Of a DNA stretch of 64,000 nucleotides, positions 1-24,729 are shown piece after piece. The stretch's first letter is position 1, and each line of letters starts with the position of its first letter. The position numbers and the translations under genes were made by a program. Source of the DNA: Gordionus sp. m RMFG-2023 (lineage: Eukaryota; Nematomorpha; Gordioida; Chordodea; Parachordodidae). The DNA lies in assembly GCF_954871325.1 (NCBI RefSeq), contig NC_088777.1, positions 22,731,366 through 22,795,365 of the forward strand, written 5' to 3'. Under the pieces are notes generated by a model, which was not told the origin of the DNA, did not search any database, and was given only the letters and a program-made list of their open reading frames with translations.

Positions 1-1300
1 TACTTCTTCTAGATTAACTATATGATCAAAATTATTCTCGCCTGCAATAATTACATCGTCTAAAAATACACTAACCATAGAAATTCCTTTTAATAGGTTT
101 TGCATAAAACGTTGAAATATTATCGGAGCGCTAGTCAACCCAAAAGGAATTCTTTGATATCGGTAATAACCGACATGAGTCAAAATTACTAAAGGTCTCT
201 ACATTCTGGACTAACTCCGAATTGTAAAAATGCATCTCTTACATCTATCGTTGAAAATATTTTACCACCCGCGATCCTATTTGTCAGGTCGACGAAAGTT
301 GGTAGTAAATCGTTATCTATCGCTAAATATTTGTTGATTGTTAAACAAAAATCTCCGCATATCCGCACGGCATCGGATTTCTTTAAAATATTAACCGTTT
401 AGCCCAAGTAATTGGAGTCTTTGTTGGATCTACCTTCTCGATAACGCCTTCATCTAAAAGTCTGTCCAACTCAGCTTCAACGGTTCGACGCAACGGAAAT
501 GGAATTCTTTTAAATGGCAACGCAATTGACACTGTATTTGGTTGTATCTTTATGACAGCTTCCTGTAATTTTATTTGTCCTAATTTTTTTTAAAAAACTT
601 GCGGAAATTTTGAAACAATAGTATTTAAACTGGAATCTTTCATATTTATATTATTAATACGTACTTCTTCAGGAAGTTTTATATCAAATTCTTAAAGAAA
701 GGGCATTCCAAAAATGAGAGAATTCTCACCCTTAACTACCCAAATAGGTAAAAATTTTGAAATATTTTTTACTTCGACTAAACATTTCCCAATACTTCGA
801 TTTTGATATGGTTATATCCCACTAGTTTATAAGCAGGTGATAATGGTGGTTTGCCTATGCGACTCCAGATAACCTCATCTATCACACTACACGCCGCGCC
901 AGTATCGAATTCCATAGTAAGCTGCAGCCCATTTATCTTCGCATCGATTGTAGCTTTATTAGCAAAAGACAGGCGAGGTGTCCGTGGTAAAATCATTTGT
1001 ATAGCATGTGTTCTACACTCTTTCGCTATGTGGTTTGCTTTACCGCATCTAAAGCATATTACTTTTTTTTGACTGAAATTAATTAGGTTTAAAACTTGGT
1101 TTATAAAAATTATGGTTGAATTTGTTAGCATTATAATTATTATTATTATTATTGAATTTGTTTACGTTGTTATAATTGTTCCTAAAATAAGTATTTTTGT
1201 AACCTTGCATAGGCTTATGTTTAATTATTTTATTAACTTCTGTCAGGGTTTCCTTCTCCAATGAAGGCAGCGCGATAGCTAGAAGCACAGTATCTTCAAA
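1..1300 (-). mobile_element. Ty3/gypsy-type LTR retroelement fossil (gag zinc knuckle, protease, RT)
   Basis: The minus strand carries, in gag-to-pol order from right to left, an asparagine-rich stretch, a CCHC zinc knuckle (CFRCGKANHIAKEC), an aspartic protease core (DTGA box) and, at the left edge, reverse transcriptase ending in an FLDD catalytic box. This order and the RT style fit Ty3/gypsy. The element runs off the left edge, so its LTRs and integrase are not seen here. It looks like an old fossil with several breaks. It abuts a hAT fragment at about 1318. Confidence 0.8.
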
Positions 1301-1317
1301 AGTAATATTTCCTTCGG

Positions 1318-1990
1318 CAATATAAAAGAATGTAAATAAGATAAAATTTTATAAAAAAAAACGATTTTAATTTTACAATTAAAAATATATTTTATGCGAA
1401 TGTCCCGCAAAACGATCGCAATTGGAAATCTACCGTGTGTGTGTATTTCCTATAACGTATCACTTTAAATACATAATAAGGTATATTCCAAAAATAAGAA
1501 ATAATACAGATGAAACTACAGTAGCGGCAATTGTAATCACTTATCTTGTAGTACAACATTCACAGAGATACTTATCATCACAATGTTGGTAGAATTTTTT
1601 TCCCATAATATTTAACGACTCTAATATAAATGAAAACTATACTTGTAGAACAAAAATGAGCAAGGCTATCATCAATGTTTTAGGACCTAAACTTGACGAT
1701 TTGAAAAATGGGCATAATGCAAATTCTAACAGATGATCTAATATGGGAAATATTTGATTCTCCGCTATTTCATCAAAGTTAAGGTCGTTTCAATAAAACT
1801 ATTAAATTTTTTCCCCTCAAATAGTGAAAAATCCAAAGACATAGCTAACCATATAATGGTAAATATAGCAGATTCGAGATTAACAATAAATTGCATGTCA
1901 GCTTTCTGATCTGATAATGCCTCAGTGAATTTGGTAAAACCAGTGGCCCCTACACTTTCTGAGCGAATGAAGCAGAATACTCCCCTGAAA
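1318..1990 (+). mobile_element. hAT transposon fragment (copy A of a DUF4371/ZMYM-like family)
   Basis: This stretch matches, on the opposite strand, the start of the hAT copies ending near 6182 and 46544, including shared non-coding sequence upstream of the transposase (around 1320-1480). The recognisable protein part corresponds to the region containing the DASNKGNIK-like segment of the better copies, but it is heavily decayed. It lacks the 5' terminal repeat and the C-terminal dimerisation region. Confidence 0.6.
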
Positions 1991-1994
1991 AGTA

Positions 1995-3963
1995 CCCCCC
2001 CCTACCTCGAAAAATGATAATTATTTTATGACACCCATACATTTCAAAAATAATTTTTATTGCATCAATTTTTAATATAAAATATAAATAAAATGCAAAA
2101 AATATATACTTTATAATTATTATTTTTAAATTAATAATTTAGATAAATTAGGGGATGAGAAAGCGAAAGAATTTATAATTTCATCAATATTTAATTGTTT
2201 AAATAAATTTTTTCCCATTGATAATATGGTTAAATTTTTGAGAAATGAATCATTTATGGTACTACGAAGTCTTGCTTTAATTAATTTAATTTTACTCATG
2301 ACTTCGGCAGTACATGAGGTTATAGGAATGGTTAATAAATATTTATATAAAATTCTTAAATTAGGGAAAGCAGAAAAATTTAAAAGTAGACTAAAATTCT
2401 TAAATTAGGGAAAGCAGAAAAATTTAAAAGTAGACTATAAGGTAAAATAAATGAATAGTTTTCCAATCTGAATCGTAAGTCCCTGAATTATCATCATCAT
2501 CATCATCAGAAGAAGCTAAATAATGTATTGGTAAATAAATTTACAATTCTCAGAATCTGACGAATCTTTAGATTCTTGAACCTCTAGGTCATGATTAATA
2601 TTTTGGCCATCTTATAAATATATCTAAACTTCAACATTTCTTCGAAAATTTGACTTGAATTTAAATTGTAAAATTCACAGATATCCTCGATATCTTCTTT
2701 AATAATTGATTTTTCTGTCATTCCCTTTGGCATAAAAAATGATGTTTGGTGTAAAAATTTCATCTAATCATCATTAAATCTTTCGTTAAACTGCATAATA
2801 ATTAAATCGAGTGCAGCATAAAACACACCTATTTTAAAGCTAAAAAAAATTTCTGTATCTAATGATGAAAGTATATATACCTCTCCTTTTTGGATTGTAA
2901 TGTTTGAAGTCTAGAACTTTCAAAATCAAAAGGTAGATTTCTCTCCTCCATAAAATCTTGTGCCTTTGAAAAAACATCCAAAAATTCAGTGTTATTATCT
3001 ATTAGATTAAAAAATAATTAAGACAATATATATTATACTTCTCAAATTAATCAAGCAATCTTTTGCCAATTGAATTTGATTTATTGCAAACCCTATATCC
3101 TTCGAAATGGTTCGCAATTTTGTACAAGCCAAACTTGTTATCAACAAAATTTTATCCAAAACACAAAATGATAAGATAAAATCAAACTTTTCTATTCTAA
3201 AGACTATAGCACTAGCCATAGTGGAAGTGGCAGGATCTTCAGAATCCTTTAAATTTGTTAAAGCTGCCCTCAAGGCATCATAAAGTAGAAAACAATAGCT
3301 TTATATGACGATAACCAGCTTCTAAATAAAAAAACATTTTAAATCTAAATAAATAAGGTACTATTACCGAGTGGTATTCTTGATGCGTAGAAATCGTTGC
3401 GATTTTTTCAGATTATCACACTGACATTCTTTGAGTACCTCATATCTTTTTACACCATTAAAATAAATATAAATCTCGTCTAGTATTCCTAGAATAGGTG
3501 ACTCTGCTCTAATCAACTCCTGCACACCATTGATTCTTTCACTCATGTTTGAGGCGCCATCATAACTTTGCCCAACTAGAAATTCAAGGGATAAATTTAT
3601 CGAGCCGAGTTTGGATATTATATTATGCTTAATATCGAGACCTGTGGTATTTCCCGTACAATATATGTCAATCAGTCTTTCAACAGCTTCGGCGTCTCAC
3701 TATTTTCAACATATCTTACTATCAAAGCTATTGCTTCTGATTTCAAAACATCATATGTGCCATCAACTATGATCGAAAAGCACCTGTTAATTGTAATCTC
3801 ATTTTGAATTTTTTTTATAACCATATTTTTCATGGTTTCAATGAGAATATTTATGTTATTATATGATAATAGATTTGAATATAATTTCTTTTTCTTTCTT
3901 CATTTTGTTGTATATACATTATATCGTTAAAATTAAGCCCATAATGTCTTTTTCTAATGTGAT
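1995..3963 (-). pseudogene. Decayed hAT transposase, ZMYM1/DUF4371-like
   Basis: Reading leftward on the minus strand there are hAT transposase pieces: a VGQSYDGASNM block near 3550-3600 (the second catalytic Asp region of ZMYM1-like hAT proteins), the following helical block with an LGILDEIYIYF-like segment (3364-3546), and a long helical insertion segment (3007-3273). The C-terminal part lies toward 2040 and is broken. It is related to the + strand fragment at 60355-60983. The family assignment rests on motif resemblance only. The right end is cut by a MITE at 3964. Confidence 0.6.
2349..2436. repeat. Exact 44-bp tandem duplication
   Basis: Two identical adjacent 44-base units (2349-2392 and 2393-2436), each containing AATTAGGGAAAGCAG. 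They lie inside the C-terminal part of the decayed hAT, and the related copy near 60.7 kb has only one unit, so this is a local and probably recent duplication. Confidence 0.85.
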
Positions 3964-4323
3964 CTATTTATGGTTATGCCGACCCGGCCCGAAATTTTTT
4001 AAAAAAGTTTTGCCGGGCCCGAACCCGAAATTTTTTTAAGATAATTAACCGGCCCGGCCCAAATTTATTTAAATATAGAAATTAATTATTATAATAACTT
4101 AAAATAAAAGACATTAGTTATATGGCGTTTAGTTTCTAAAATAAACATAAAAAATTCAATATAAAATTGATAAATTTAGATATATTTAAAAAAAATTCAG
4201 GGTCCGACCCCGACCAGATTTTTTTTAAAAAATATTAGGACTGGCCCGAACCCGATTATTTTAAATATAATTAGGTCCGAACCCGGCCCGAGTACGGGTC
4301 GGGCCTAACTTTGCAGATCTCTA
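3964..4323 (-). mobile_element. hAT-type MITE with G+C-rich ends (TAGAGATCTGCA family)
   Basis: About 360 bp. The right end reads TGCAGATCTCTA, the complement of the TAGAGATCTGCA terminus seen at 57243. Both flanks inside the ends carry repeated GGCCCG/CGGGCC blocks in an otherwise AT-rich core. Flanking octamers AATGTGAT (3956-3963) and ATTGAGAT (4324-4331) match at 6 of 8 positions, consistent with an old 8-bp hAT target duplication. It separates two hAT remnants. Confidence 0.65.
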
Positions 4324-6182
4324 ATTGAGATATTTATAAAATTCCTGTCATAACATATTATATATTTGTTTAACCATTAGCTCGGCCTCTAATGTTGTTA
4401 AAGCAATCCGATTTCTCTCCTTTTTCCAGGCAATCCTCATCAGGCTAAAAATGCGCTCGGATGAGGCATTGGAATGAGGTAAGGAGAAGAAATACTCGCA
4501 TATTTTTTCCAAGCATGGGGATTTATCGTTATTACGAAAAAATTCTACCCATTTCTCCTCTGCTTTTAGATCATCTAATTTTAAGTATTTTGGCGAATCA
4601 TAAAATATAGAGAGAATTACAATCTCCTCAAACAAGAAATCAATGTCTTTCGGTATTTTAAATATATTTATTAAATTATATAAACCATCAATTGATGGTT
4701 TCTGTTCCAAGGTCAATTTATACATTTGTAAATAGAGTTATTAATATCAAATTTTGATTGTAAATATTCTAAAATTGTCTTAATAAAAATATCTGCTTCA
4801 TTTAAAAATGTATTAATTAGAGTATTATTTGAACATTTTAATATAATACTTTTAGCAATAGCGCCATAAAATTTATTATTAATTTTAACTGTAGAGATGA
4901 TCAGAGCTGTAGCATTGTGAATCTTTTTAAATAAAGAATATTCTGATTGTAATTAAATATTAACTGTATGAAGTAGATTTCCTACATGTGAAACGAATCC
5001 CAAATATGCTTCTGCCATTTCATACTCGAAAATTTTTTTAAAAATTTTAGGACAGCTTTTAAAATCTTTATTTAAGAAAAGTATTTTTATAAGGGTTTGT
5101 AAAATTTTAAAATTCTATCGATAGCAGGTATTAATGACAACCACCTTATAGGTATATATCGCAACAACTCAGACCACTTCACCAACTCTTTTAATTCATT
5201 AACTCTTTTAGTTAATGACTAAATTCATTAAAACATTTCATCACAATTATTTTGACATCCACCGATAGTACATTTATTGCCTTCTTGCAATAATTATGTA
5301 GTATATGGCATATACAGCTAATTGGTATTAATTTATTATTGTGCTGCCTCAATTCGGTAACTTTGGTTTTTGCCAAAATTTACAGAGGCATTATCAGAGC
5401 AGAAAGCTGACATGTAAACCATTGATAACCCTGAATCAGCTATATTTACCATTATGTGGTTAGCTACATCGTTAGATTTTTCACTATCCGAGGAAAAAAT
5501 TTTAACAGTTTTATGGAAATGTTCTTATTCTTCTTGAAATAGCGAAGGATCAAGGGAAATGTTTTAATATTTCCCTTATTAGATGCATCTATTAAAATTG
5601 AATATGGATGCCCATCTTTCAAATCGTCTAGAATTGACCTCAAGGATTCAGGTACTAAAACACTTGTGATAGCCTTGCCCATTTTTGTTCTGCCACAAGT
5701 AAGGTTTGCACTTATATTGGAGTCGTTAAATATCATGAGAAAAAGATTCGACCCACAATGTGATGATATAGCTCTGTGAATGTCGAACTACATGATAGAT
5801 GTATACGATTTCCGCAAATGTAGTTGCATCTGTATTATTTATTATTTGAGAATATTTTTGTATTGCATCGATGTTGATATACTCCCCTGTACTGACTTAT
5901 ATGAATGAAATGATGTTGATTTATTATTGGATAAAAATAAAACAGGATAGAAAGAAAGTTTTTCGAATAAATATTTAAAATTATTTTAAATATATAAAAA
6001 TCATCAATTAATGTCTCTCAAAATTATTATTTATATATTAAAAACGTTAAAATACTAAAAAAAAAAAATTGCTGGAGAAATTAAAAAATTGCGGTAGTTT
6101 TGCGGGAGAGGGATGTCTGCGTGTAAACTAAAAAATTGCGGGAGTCTCCCGCTGATGGGGGGGGGGAGACATGGCAACCATG
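4324..6182 (-). pseudogene. hAT transposon, copy B (DUF4371/ZMYM-like), decayed
   Basis: Minus-strand transposase pieces: an N-terminal-half block with DASNKGNIK (5464-5736) and the C-terminal hAT dimerisation block (4348-4725) with the SLPHSNASSERIFSLM signature and its conserved Glu. The middle is broken by stops and frame changes. The right end (6172-6182) reads TGGCAACCATG, resembling the terminus CAGAGTTGCC of copy D read on the minus strand. A G run and short CGGGAG-type inverted blocks lie just inside that end. It is too broken to make its own transposase. Confidence 0.7.
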
Positions 6183-7210
6183 TTCCAGAGGTATGTGATT
6201 CTATATGGAAAACTTTAAAAGATATCTAATTCCAACTAGAGAACATTCTGAGAAATTAAATTTAGATTTTAATATTTTTTAAATTTCACAAGAACACTTT
6301 GAAAAATATGGATTTTCAAACTGCCTTGGCTCATTACAATTATAGATAAAATGGTTTGGTTTAGATGTGAAAATAAAGTAATGATGGCACTTTCAGAAAT
6401 AGTAGTTTATATCAAAGTAAATTTTAAATATTTAATAAATAATTTTAAATTAAGAATTAATTTAGAGTTAGAAAATCAAACATTTTTATTCCTCCTCCTA
6501 AATCTATGCATATCATAGTTCCATATGTAATTATATGATAAATATCAGTCCAGAAGAACAACAATGTACATTGATGCACTGAATACACACCTAATATTAT
6601 ATATATTCCCGATTATTTAGGGATCAGTAGAACTTTAAATGCATCAAGTACCAATTCAATAGGAATAAGGGATTTATTTAAATACTATTTTAATTCTTGA
6701 ATTTATGTATAATTTAGAATTTTATACCATTATATTGGGGTTTCAGAAAAGATAAGAGAGATACAAATATTTACTTATGCATAAAAATTACCTAATTGAA
6801 AGATATATAGTTGTATAAAAATCAAATATTTAATAATGGAATGGATCCTTCCTTAAGGGCTTTTAATAAGTAAGGCACAAAGCACACCTTGCACAAAACT
6901 CTCATATAGCAGGAATAATTTTTTAAATATAAATTACAATAAAATTACTAAATATATACTTCATTAGAATATTTTATAAAAATAATGGAAAATTTTAGAA
7001 TAACCCCAAATAAATATAAATTTTTAAATAACACCTCATAAGATGGGAAAATTTTGTATATTTTCTCATAACTTCATAATTGTAGAATGCATGTTATTAT
7101 GATTAAATGTATAACTTTTTTGTTTTACTTATTTGTCTATGATTGAAGTTAACCTCCTATTAAAAAAATTTCATAATTATTAAAGTCTTAGATTCCTATA
7201 AATTTTTTAA
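6183..7210. other. AT-rich stretch without recognisable gene
   Basis: No coding region, RNA gene or clear repeat end could be supported here. Open frames are short and low in complexity. Confidence 0.5.
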
Positions 7211-7214
7211 TTTT

Positions 7215-7960
7215 AAATATGGGCTAGAAATTGGCCTGAAAATTTCTATTTGAAGACATCGCAAGGCCTGATCAAAAACCAAGGTCCATGCAACTTTCAT
7301 ATTCTGATTGTATTTTTAAATGAATTGTGACTTTTTATATATATTTTATTTCAGTTCTCAACTAAACTATAAAAAGTCTTTGGCGAGTTTGAGAAAATTT
7401 TCCCAAGTGTTAGGAGCTGGCTTGGGATTTTTATATTAAGCATAGGTGTAATATTGAACACAGAATATTTATATGGCTCTCAGGTAAAAGCTAATTTAAA
7501 TATTTGGTCGGGGTGAGCTGGGTTAAAATAGAATAAAAAATAGATAAGGTTTTTAGAGATTTACCTATCTCCATGTTTGGGAAAAAAATTTGAAAATTAC
7601 TAAGGGTTGGCCAGGTTTGAGACAAAATTTTATAAAATTATTATGGGTTGGGCTGAGCTTCAAAAATATTTTTATATTGGGCTGGGCTTGGGGAAAATTT
7701 TTCTAAATTATTATAAGTGGGAATTTTTTTAATATTAAATATTAGGTATAAGTGATCAGTAATATTTAACAAATAATATTGGTATCATCAAGTTAAAGCT
7801 CTAAATTTATTCTTACTCAAACCATAGTATTTACACTTAGTTTTAATGGATTGAACCCGGCCTGAAGGGGGGAGGGGGTAAAAAGAATAAAAATTGAATA
7901 TTATTTTCAAATAACAGGTAACATCTAGCATAAAAATAAGAAGAAAATTCTCATCCCCCG
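7215..7960 (+). repeat. Dispersed repeat shared with 14860-15905
   Basis: Contains GGCCTG/GGGCTG-type blocks, a CAGTTCTCAACTA segment and, at its right end, a GGTAAC...AAATTCTCAT segment. The same blocks recur in the same order and orientation at 14860-15235 and 15480-15905. No protein domain is visible. The G+C-rich blocks resemble those inside the hAT MITEs, but I see no matching termini here. Confidence 0.5.
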
Positions 7961-8841
7961 TCATTTTTGACGAATTCGGTACAAAAGAGCGAAAAAAATA
8001 TGATTAAATGTTCCCATAATTTATAAATAAGGTCATGAATTCTATTAATAAATATTATTATTTTTATTGTTATATATGGTAAATATTAAGTATTTTTTAA
8101 TGTTTAATAATAATTTTTTAAATATATAATAAAAATATTTTCTTAAAATTATTCTTAATATCATTTTGTTCTATATATTTTTAATCTAATCTATATCTTT
8201 TATCACTAGCCTAAACATTCAATAAAGCAAGTGTTGTTTTAGTTTTTAAAATATTTCATTCTATTATGTTGAGAAAAATCTAGAATAAAAAAGGCAGTAT
8301 TAAATATATCTCTACATTATTCACTTTTTTGATAAGTGTCCCTATCAAAATAATAGGCTTTCGATTTTTTATTTTTAGTGTTAAAGCCTTCTATATATAT
8401 ATATATAAACTAGCTATTTCTTTATTTAATAGTTTAGATTTTAGAATGATAAAAAATTTACAATTATTCTATATATTTAAAAAAGGTATTTTGAAAAATA
8501 ATATACGCTAACTTGCGGATTGAATATTATTGAAATTATATAATTTTTTGTTTTTTTATAATATAATTATATAATAATTTTAAACATATATTAATAGATT
8601 AGATGAAATGTAAATTATATTTATAAAAATTTTATAAAAAGTTTATAAACTTGAATATTTAATTGCCTCAGTTGGGATTTTCATGGTATTTATTTTCTAC
8701 ATATTAAAAATTTTCTCCATGTTGGGAACATTTGTTGGGAACATTTGTTGGGAATATTCCCAACTTTTCGCTCTTTTACTTTTCGCTCTTTTGCTTTTCG
8801 CTCTTTCGTTCCCATAGCATTTTTGACGGACTATCTACTAG
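7953..8841. mobile_element. Non-autonomous element with Helitron-like 3' end and inverted ends
   Basis: The right end reads GACGGACTATCTACTAG followed by T, matching the CTAG-ended Helitron terminus found on the other strand at 14500. The left end (CGTCATTTTTGACG, then AAAGAGCGAAAA) is an inverted counterpart of the right end region. No transposase or Rep/helicase frame is visible. The left boundary is uncertain. Confidence 0.4.
8721..8808. repeat. Short tandem repeats flanking an 18-bp palindrome
   Basis: Two 13-base units GTTGGGAACATTT are followed by the perfect palindrome GTTGGGAATATTCCCAAC (8747-8764), then three 15-base units of the type CTTTTCGCTCTTTTA (8764-8808). They lie near the right end of the preceding element and may be part of its subterminal structure. 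Confidence 0.7.
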
Positions 8842-8849
8842 TATAGTTT

Positions 8850-10050
8850 ATAATCCTCTATTGTATACAGTTGTTTATAAAATATTAGATAAAATGTCAC
8901 TTTTATAGACGTATTTGACAGTTTAAAATATTACAGTTAATATTATAAAAATTTTACTAATAAATGGTTTTGATAATAAATATAGTTACAATTTGCATTC
9001 AAGTATTTAACGCCATCTATTTAGTTATAAATAATTTTAAAAATTAAACATTTTACCTGCAATAGATATAATAAATTTGATATCTTTTCTTCTCTTTTTT
9101 ACGTGATTTTAGGAAAGCTATTTTTTTCTTTTTCGAAAAACAGTTTTGAGTTAAATTTTTAATACAAGTATATTTTCGATATTATTACAAACTATTATTG
9201 TTTTAAGATATAATATACCAAGGTGGTGCGACAATATAAAAAATTTTAATTGCTTCATCATATCATTCTGGTCCTTATTTTATAGTTACAAAATGTTTCA
9301 TCTATAATATGGCATAATTGCTATGTAAATAACTTAAGGCTTCAATATATTTGCATAATTTCTTCTAAAGATTTTTAGTGTTTTAGTTTTTTAATTTATC
9401 TAACATAATAAATTCTGATATGAGTTAACATTATGAGTGTCATAGCTATGACTGCAAATTAACCAGCATCTATTATTTATTTGGCTATGTAAGTTAAGGT
9501 TTTACTACAGCTGCTGAGAGCATTTGATTGCATATTTTAGTTAAGCAATATTGGTCAACTGTGTAATCGCTTAAATATCATTAAAAGTGGAAGAAAATCT
9601 TATGGAAATTTAATATCTCACATTAATTTTCTCTATTACTTATCTGGCTTCCAACATGTCATCTTAGTGGAAACTCTAACCATCATATAGTTTTATGATT
9701 TGGATTGGTCGTTTATATTCTCTTCTTCAAGAATTGTTGATTTGGTTAGGCCTACAAATTTTTCCTTATTAGTTTATTCTATAAATCATTGTCTAAAATA
9801 AGAGTTATATTAGTTTCTTAACCTTTTGTCAATGTAAGTTGCTAAGAATTATATTGCATTATGTAGTTTTTTAAAAAACCATTATCAATAGAGGCTTATG
9901 TATGAATTAATTAATCTTTTTTATTACTTGTAATTCTTTAGACTCAAATTTTTTTTATATCAGCAATCGTAAATATTATATACTGTAATAAATAGATTTT
10001 GTATTAAAGAATATTATTTTTAGAAATGTCTTATATTGTTTAAATATTTA
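8850..10050. other. AT-rich intergenic stretch
   Basis: I see no gene, RNA or transposon end that can be supported in this stretch. Confidence 0.45.
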
Positions 10051-10059
10051 TATGCAAGT

Positions 10060-10860
10060 TTATTTTGTATGCATTATAGAATAAATGACAAAATATGAAA
10101 TTCAGAATAATTTTTCAGAGTTAGTAAATTTAAAAAAGTATAATATATTAAATATAAACCCCGGAAAATTATTTTTGAGCCCCCTGAGATTGTAAAGGCT
10201 GGCGATGCCCCTGCTATATTTTTCCACTAGAAAAGATATTAAGGAGCCAGAGGAAGCTATGGAAAAAGTTTTGACTGCAAACAGAATGGGCGAGCACCAA
10301 TCAACTGGACATTCACCGGCAAAATTGGGCGCAAGAGAATCTAAAACTGGATTAGATTGGTTTACATCCAAATTTTAAGGATGAAATGGAAACGATATAG
10401 TATGCGAAAAAAAGACAGCGCATGATGAACACATTCAAATGAGGAAATTCGAGGTTTAACAATGGGTGTAATCAATGGAGAGAATAATTATAAAATCCAG
10501 AACTTATAGATATTCTTATTTGGTAGAAGGTAAGGATAAAACAATACGAAAGTATGCGGATCAACTGCGAAAAGGGATGTAGCGAAAAAATAGAGAAGTC
10601 AGGGAAGGAGGAAGAAAATATGGAGTGGGATATAGTTGAAATTTTGGAAAATGTAGAAGGATCACATATAGAGAAGATAACGGCGAAACGGAAAAGACTC
10701 ATAAAAATTTGGGTACACAGGATATGTTTTTATAACCTCGAGAACTATAAACAACAATGAGGCGGAAATAACAACGATCGAGGAAACATGCACATCGTCT
10801 GATTGAGGAGTTTTAAAATATAAAGTGTGGGGAAATTTGGCTATAAATGCCATATATTAT
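10060..10860 (+). mobile_element. LTR retroelement fossil, integrase C-terminal part (probably Ty3/gypsy)
   Basis: The plus strand shows a piece resembling the end of a gypsy-type integrase: a TGHSPAKLGARE segment like the conserved TTGxSPAEL block, followed farther on by a KYADQLRK segment like the HADQLR block near the integrase C-terminus. No LTRs were recognised. It is an old fossil with several breaks. It may be unrelated to the gypsy fossil at the left edge, which is on the other strand. Confidence 0.6.
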
Positions 10861-12200
10861 AGTTCATACATTTTATATTACATTCTATTTGGTTATATTA
10901 TTATGATGATTGACATTATATATTTTCTAATGAATGCAACAATAAAGTCATATATTGTATAATTTAGTATAAACTTAATTTTTAAAAATCCTATGATGAG
11001 CCATCATTTATAGCTTCAAATATTTTTAATTAAACTTTTTTTCATGACTATTTTAGGCCAGGGAATAATAAATAATCATCAGTTGATGATAATTAACTAC
11101 ATGTTACTAAGATTATTTTAAGTATTAGCCACGAGCGTGTATAACTTCAAACTGTACTAAAATGCTATTTGTGAATGAATGAGATAAATATTTATTAATT
11201 AATTAAAATTTTTTATCATTTATTTATATTTTTAATCTATAGTGTTTATTTTAATTTACCTACCCCCATTGGATGCCAACCCTCTATTCCCCCCCCCCCC
11301 CCACCTTCAAATAAAATGGAGGCGGGTCACCCCTATCCCCTTTTTCATGTAATTGTTGAATGTAGGTGCTCGATTCAAAAACTCCCCTTTTATTAAAAAT
11401 GTACCATTTCCTATAAAAAGCATCTTGCAGTCCCGTTAATATATAGCTAGTATAAATTACTAATTTTAGTTAAATCAATTATTTTAAAAATTCCTTACTA
11501 TATATATATATATACTAAATTCAAAAAGAAATTGGCCTAGGAAACTAGTTGCGCGATTAATAGAATATGATGGGCTTCGACAATATATCGATGAAGATAT
11601 TACTAATTAATAATTTTTAAAGTACATTAACAACTGAATGGAAACTTTATCTTACAGCAGAGGAAGAGGTTTCATCTTATGATTTTGAACATTATACATA
11701 AACGAAAGAAATTAAGAGTAAATAATCCGTCAAATTTAATGTTCATAAACATTAATGGACTCGATATGAAAATGGATTCCAAGTCATTATATCAAAATAT
11801 GTAAAGGGAATCATCTCGGGCAAAATTTAATCTAATTAAGGAAAAATACAGCCCAGAGAAAACGAAGAAATAAAACATTTATGGAAATTTGTTTAAATTC
11901 ATATTTTTATATAAAATAATTTGTATAGATAACGGTGGCATAAGTTATCTTTGTGAAATAGACTTCATTAATTAAACAATATTTAAAATTTATTTTTTTA
12001 AATAATGACTCTTATTAAAATTTCAAAAAAAACTTTTATTTATAGAAAAACTTAAATAAATTTAATCCGAGGCCTTTAAAAACAAGCCGAAAACCACTCT
12101 GCAAAATTGAAGGGGGGAGGGATAATATATTGCGCTTGTCAATGTCAAAAGATATAACCTGCCATTTTTATTTCTAAACCTATTTAATTTTGACAAAGTA
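10861..12200. other. Intergenic AT-rich stretch upstream of the SR-protein gene
   Basis: No coding region is supported. A C run occurs at about 11289 and a short G run near 12112. The last couple of hundred bases should include the 5' untranslated region and promoter of the gene starting at 12207, but no clear core promoter motif could be chosen in such AT-rich sequence. Confidence 0.4.
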
Positions 12201-12206
12201 TACGTA

Positions 12207-24724
<12,518 letters not shown>

Positions 24725-24729
24725 ACATG

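Noticed and set aside
8764-8808. A CRISPR-like array
   Set aside because: Units are contiguous 15-mers without spacers, and the window is plainly eukaryotic.
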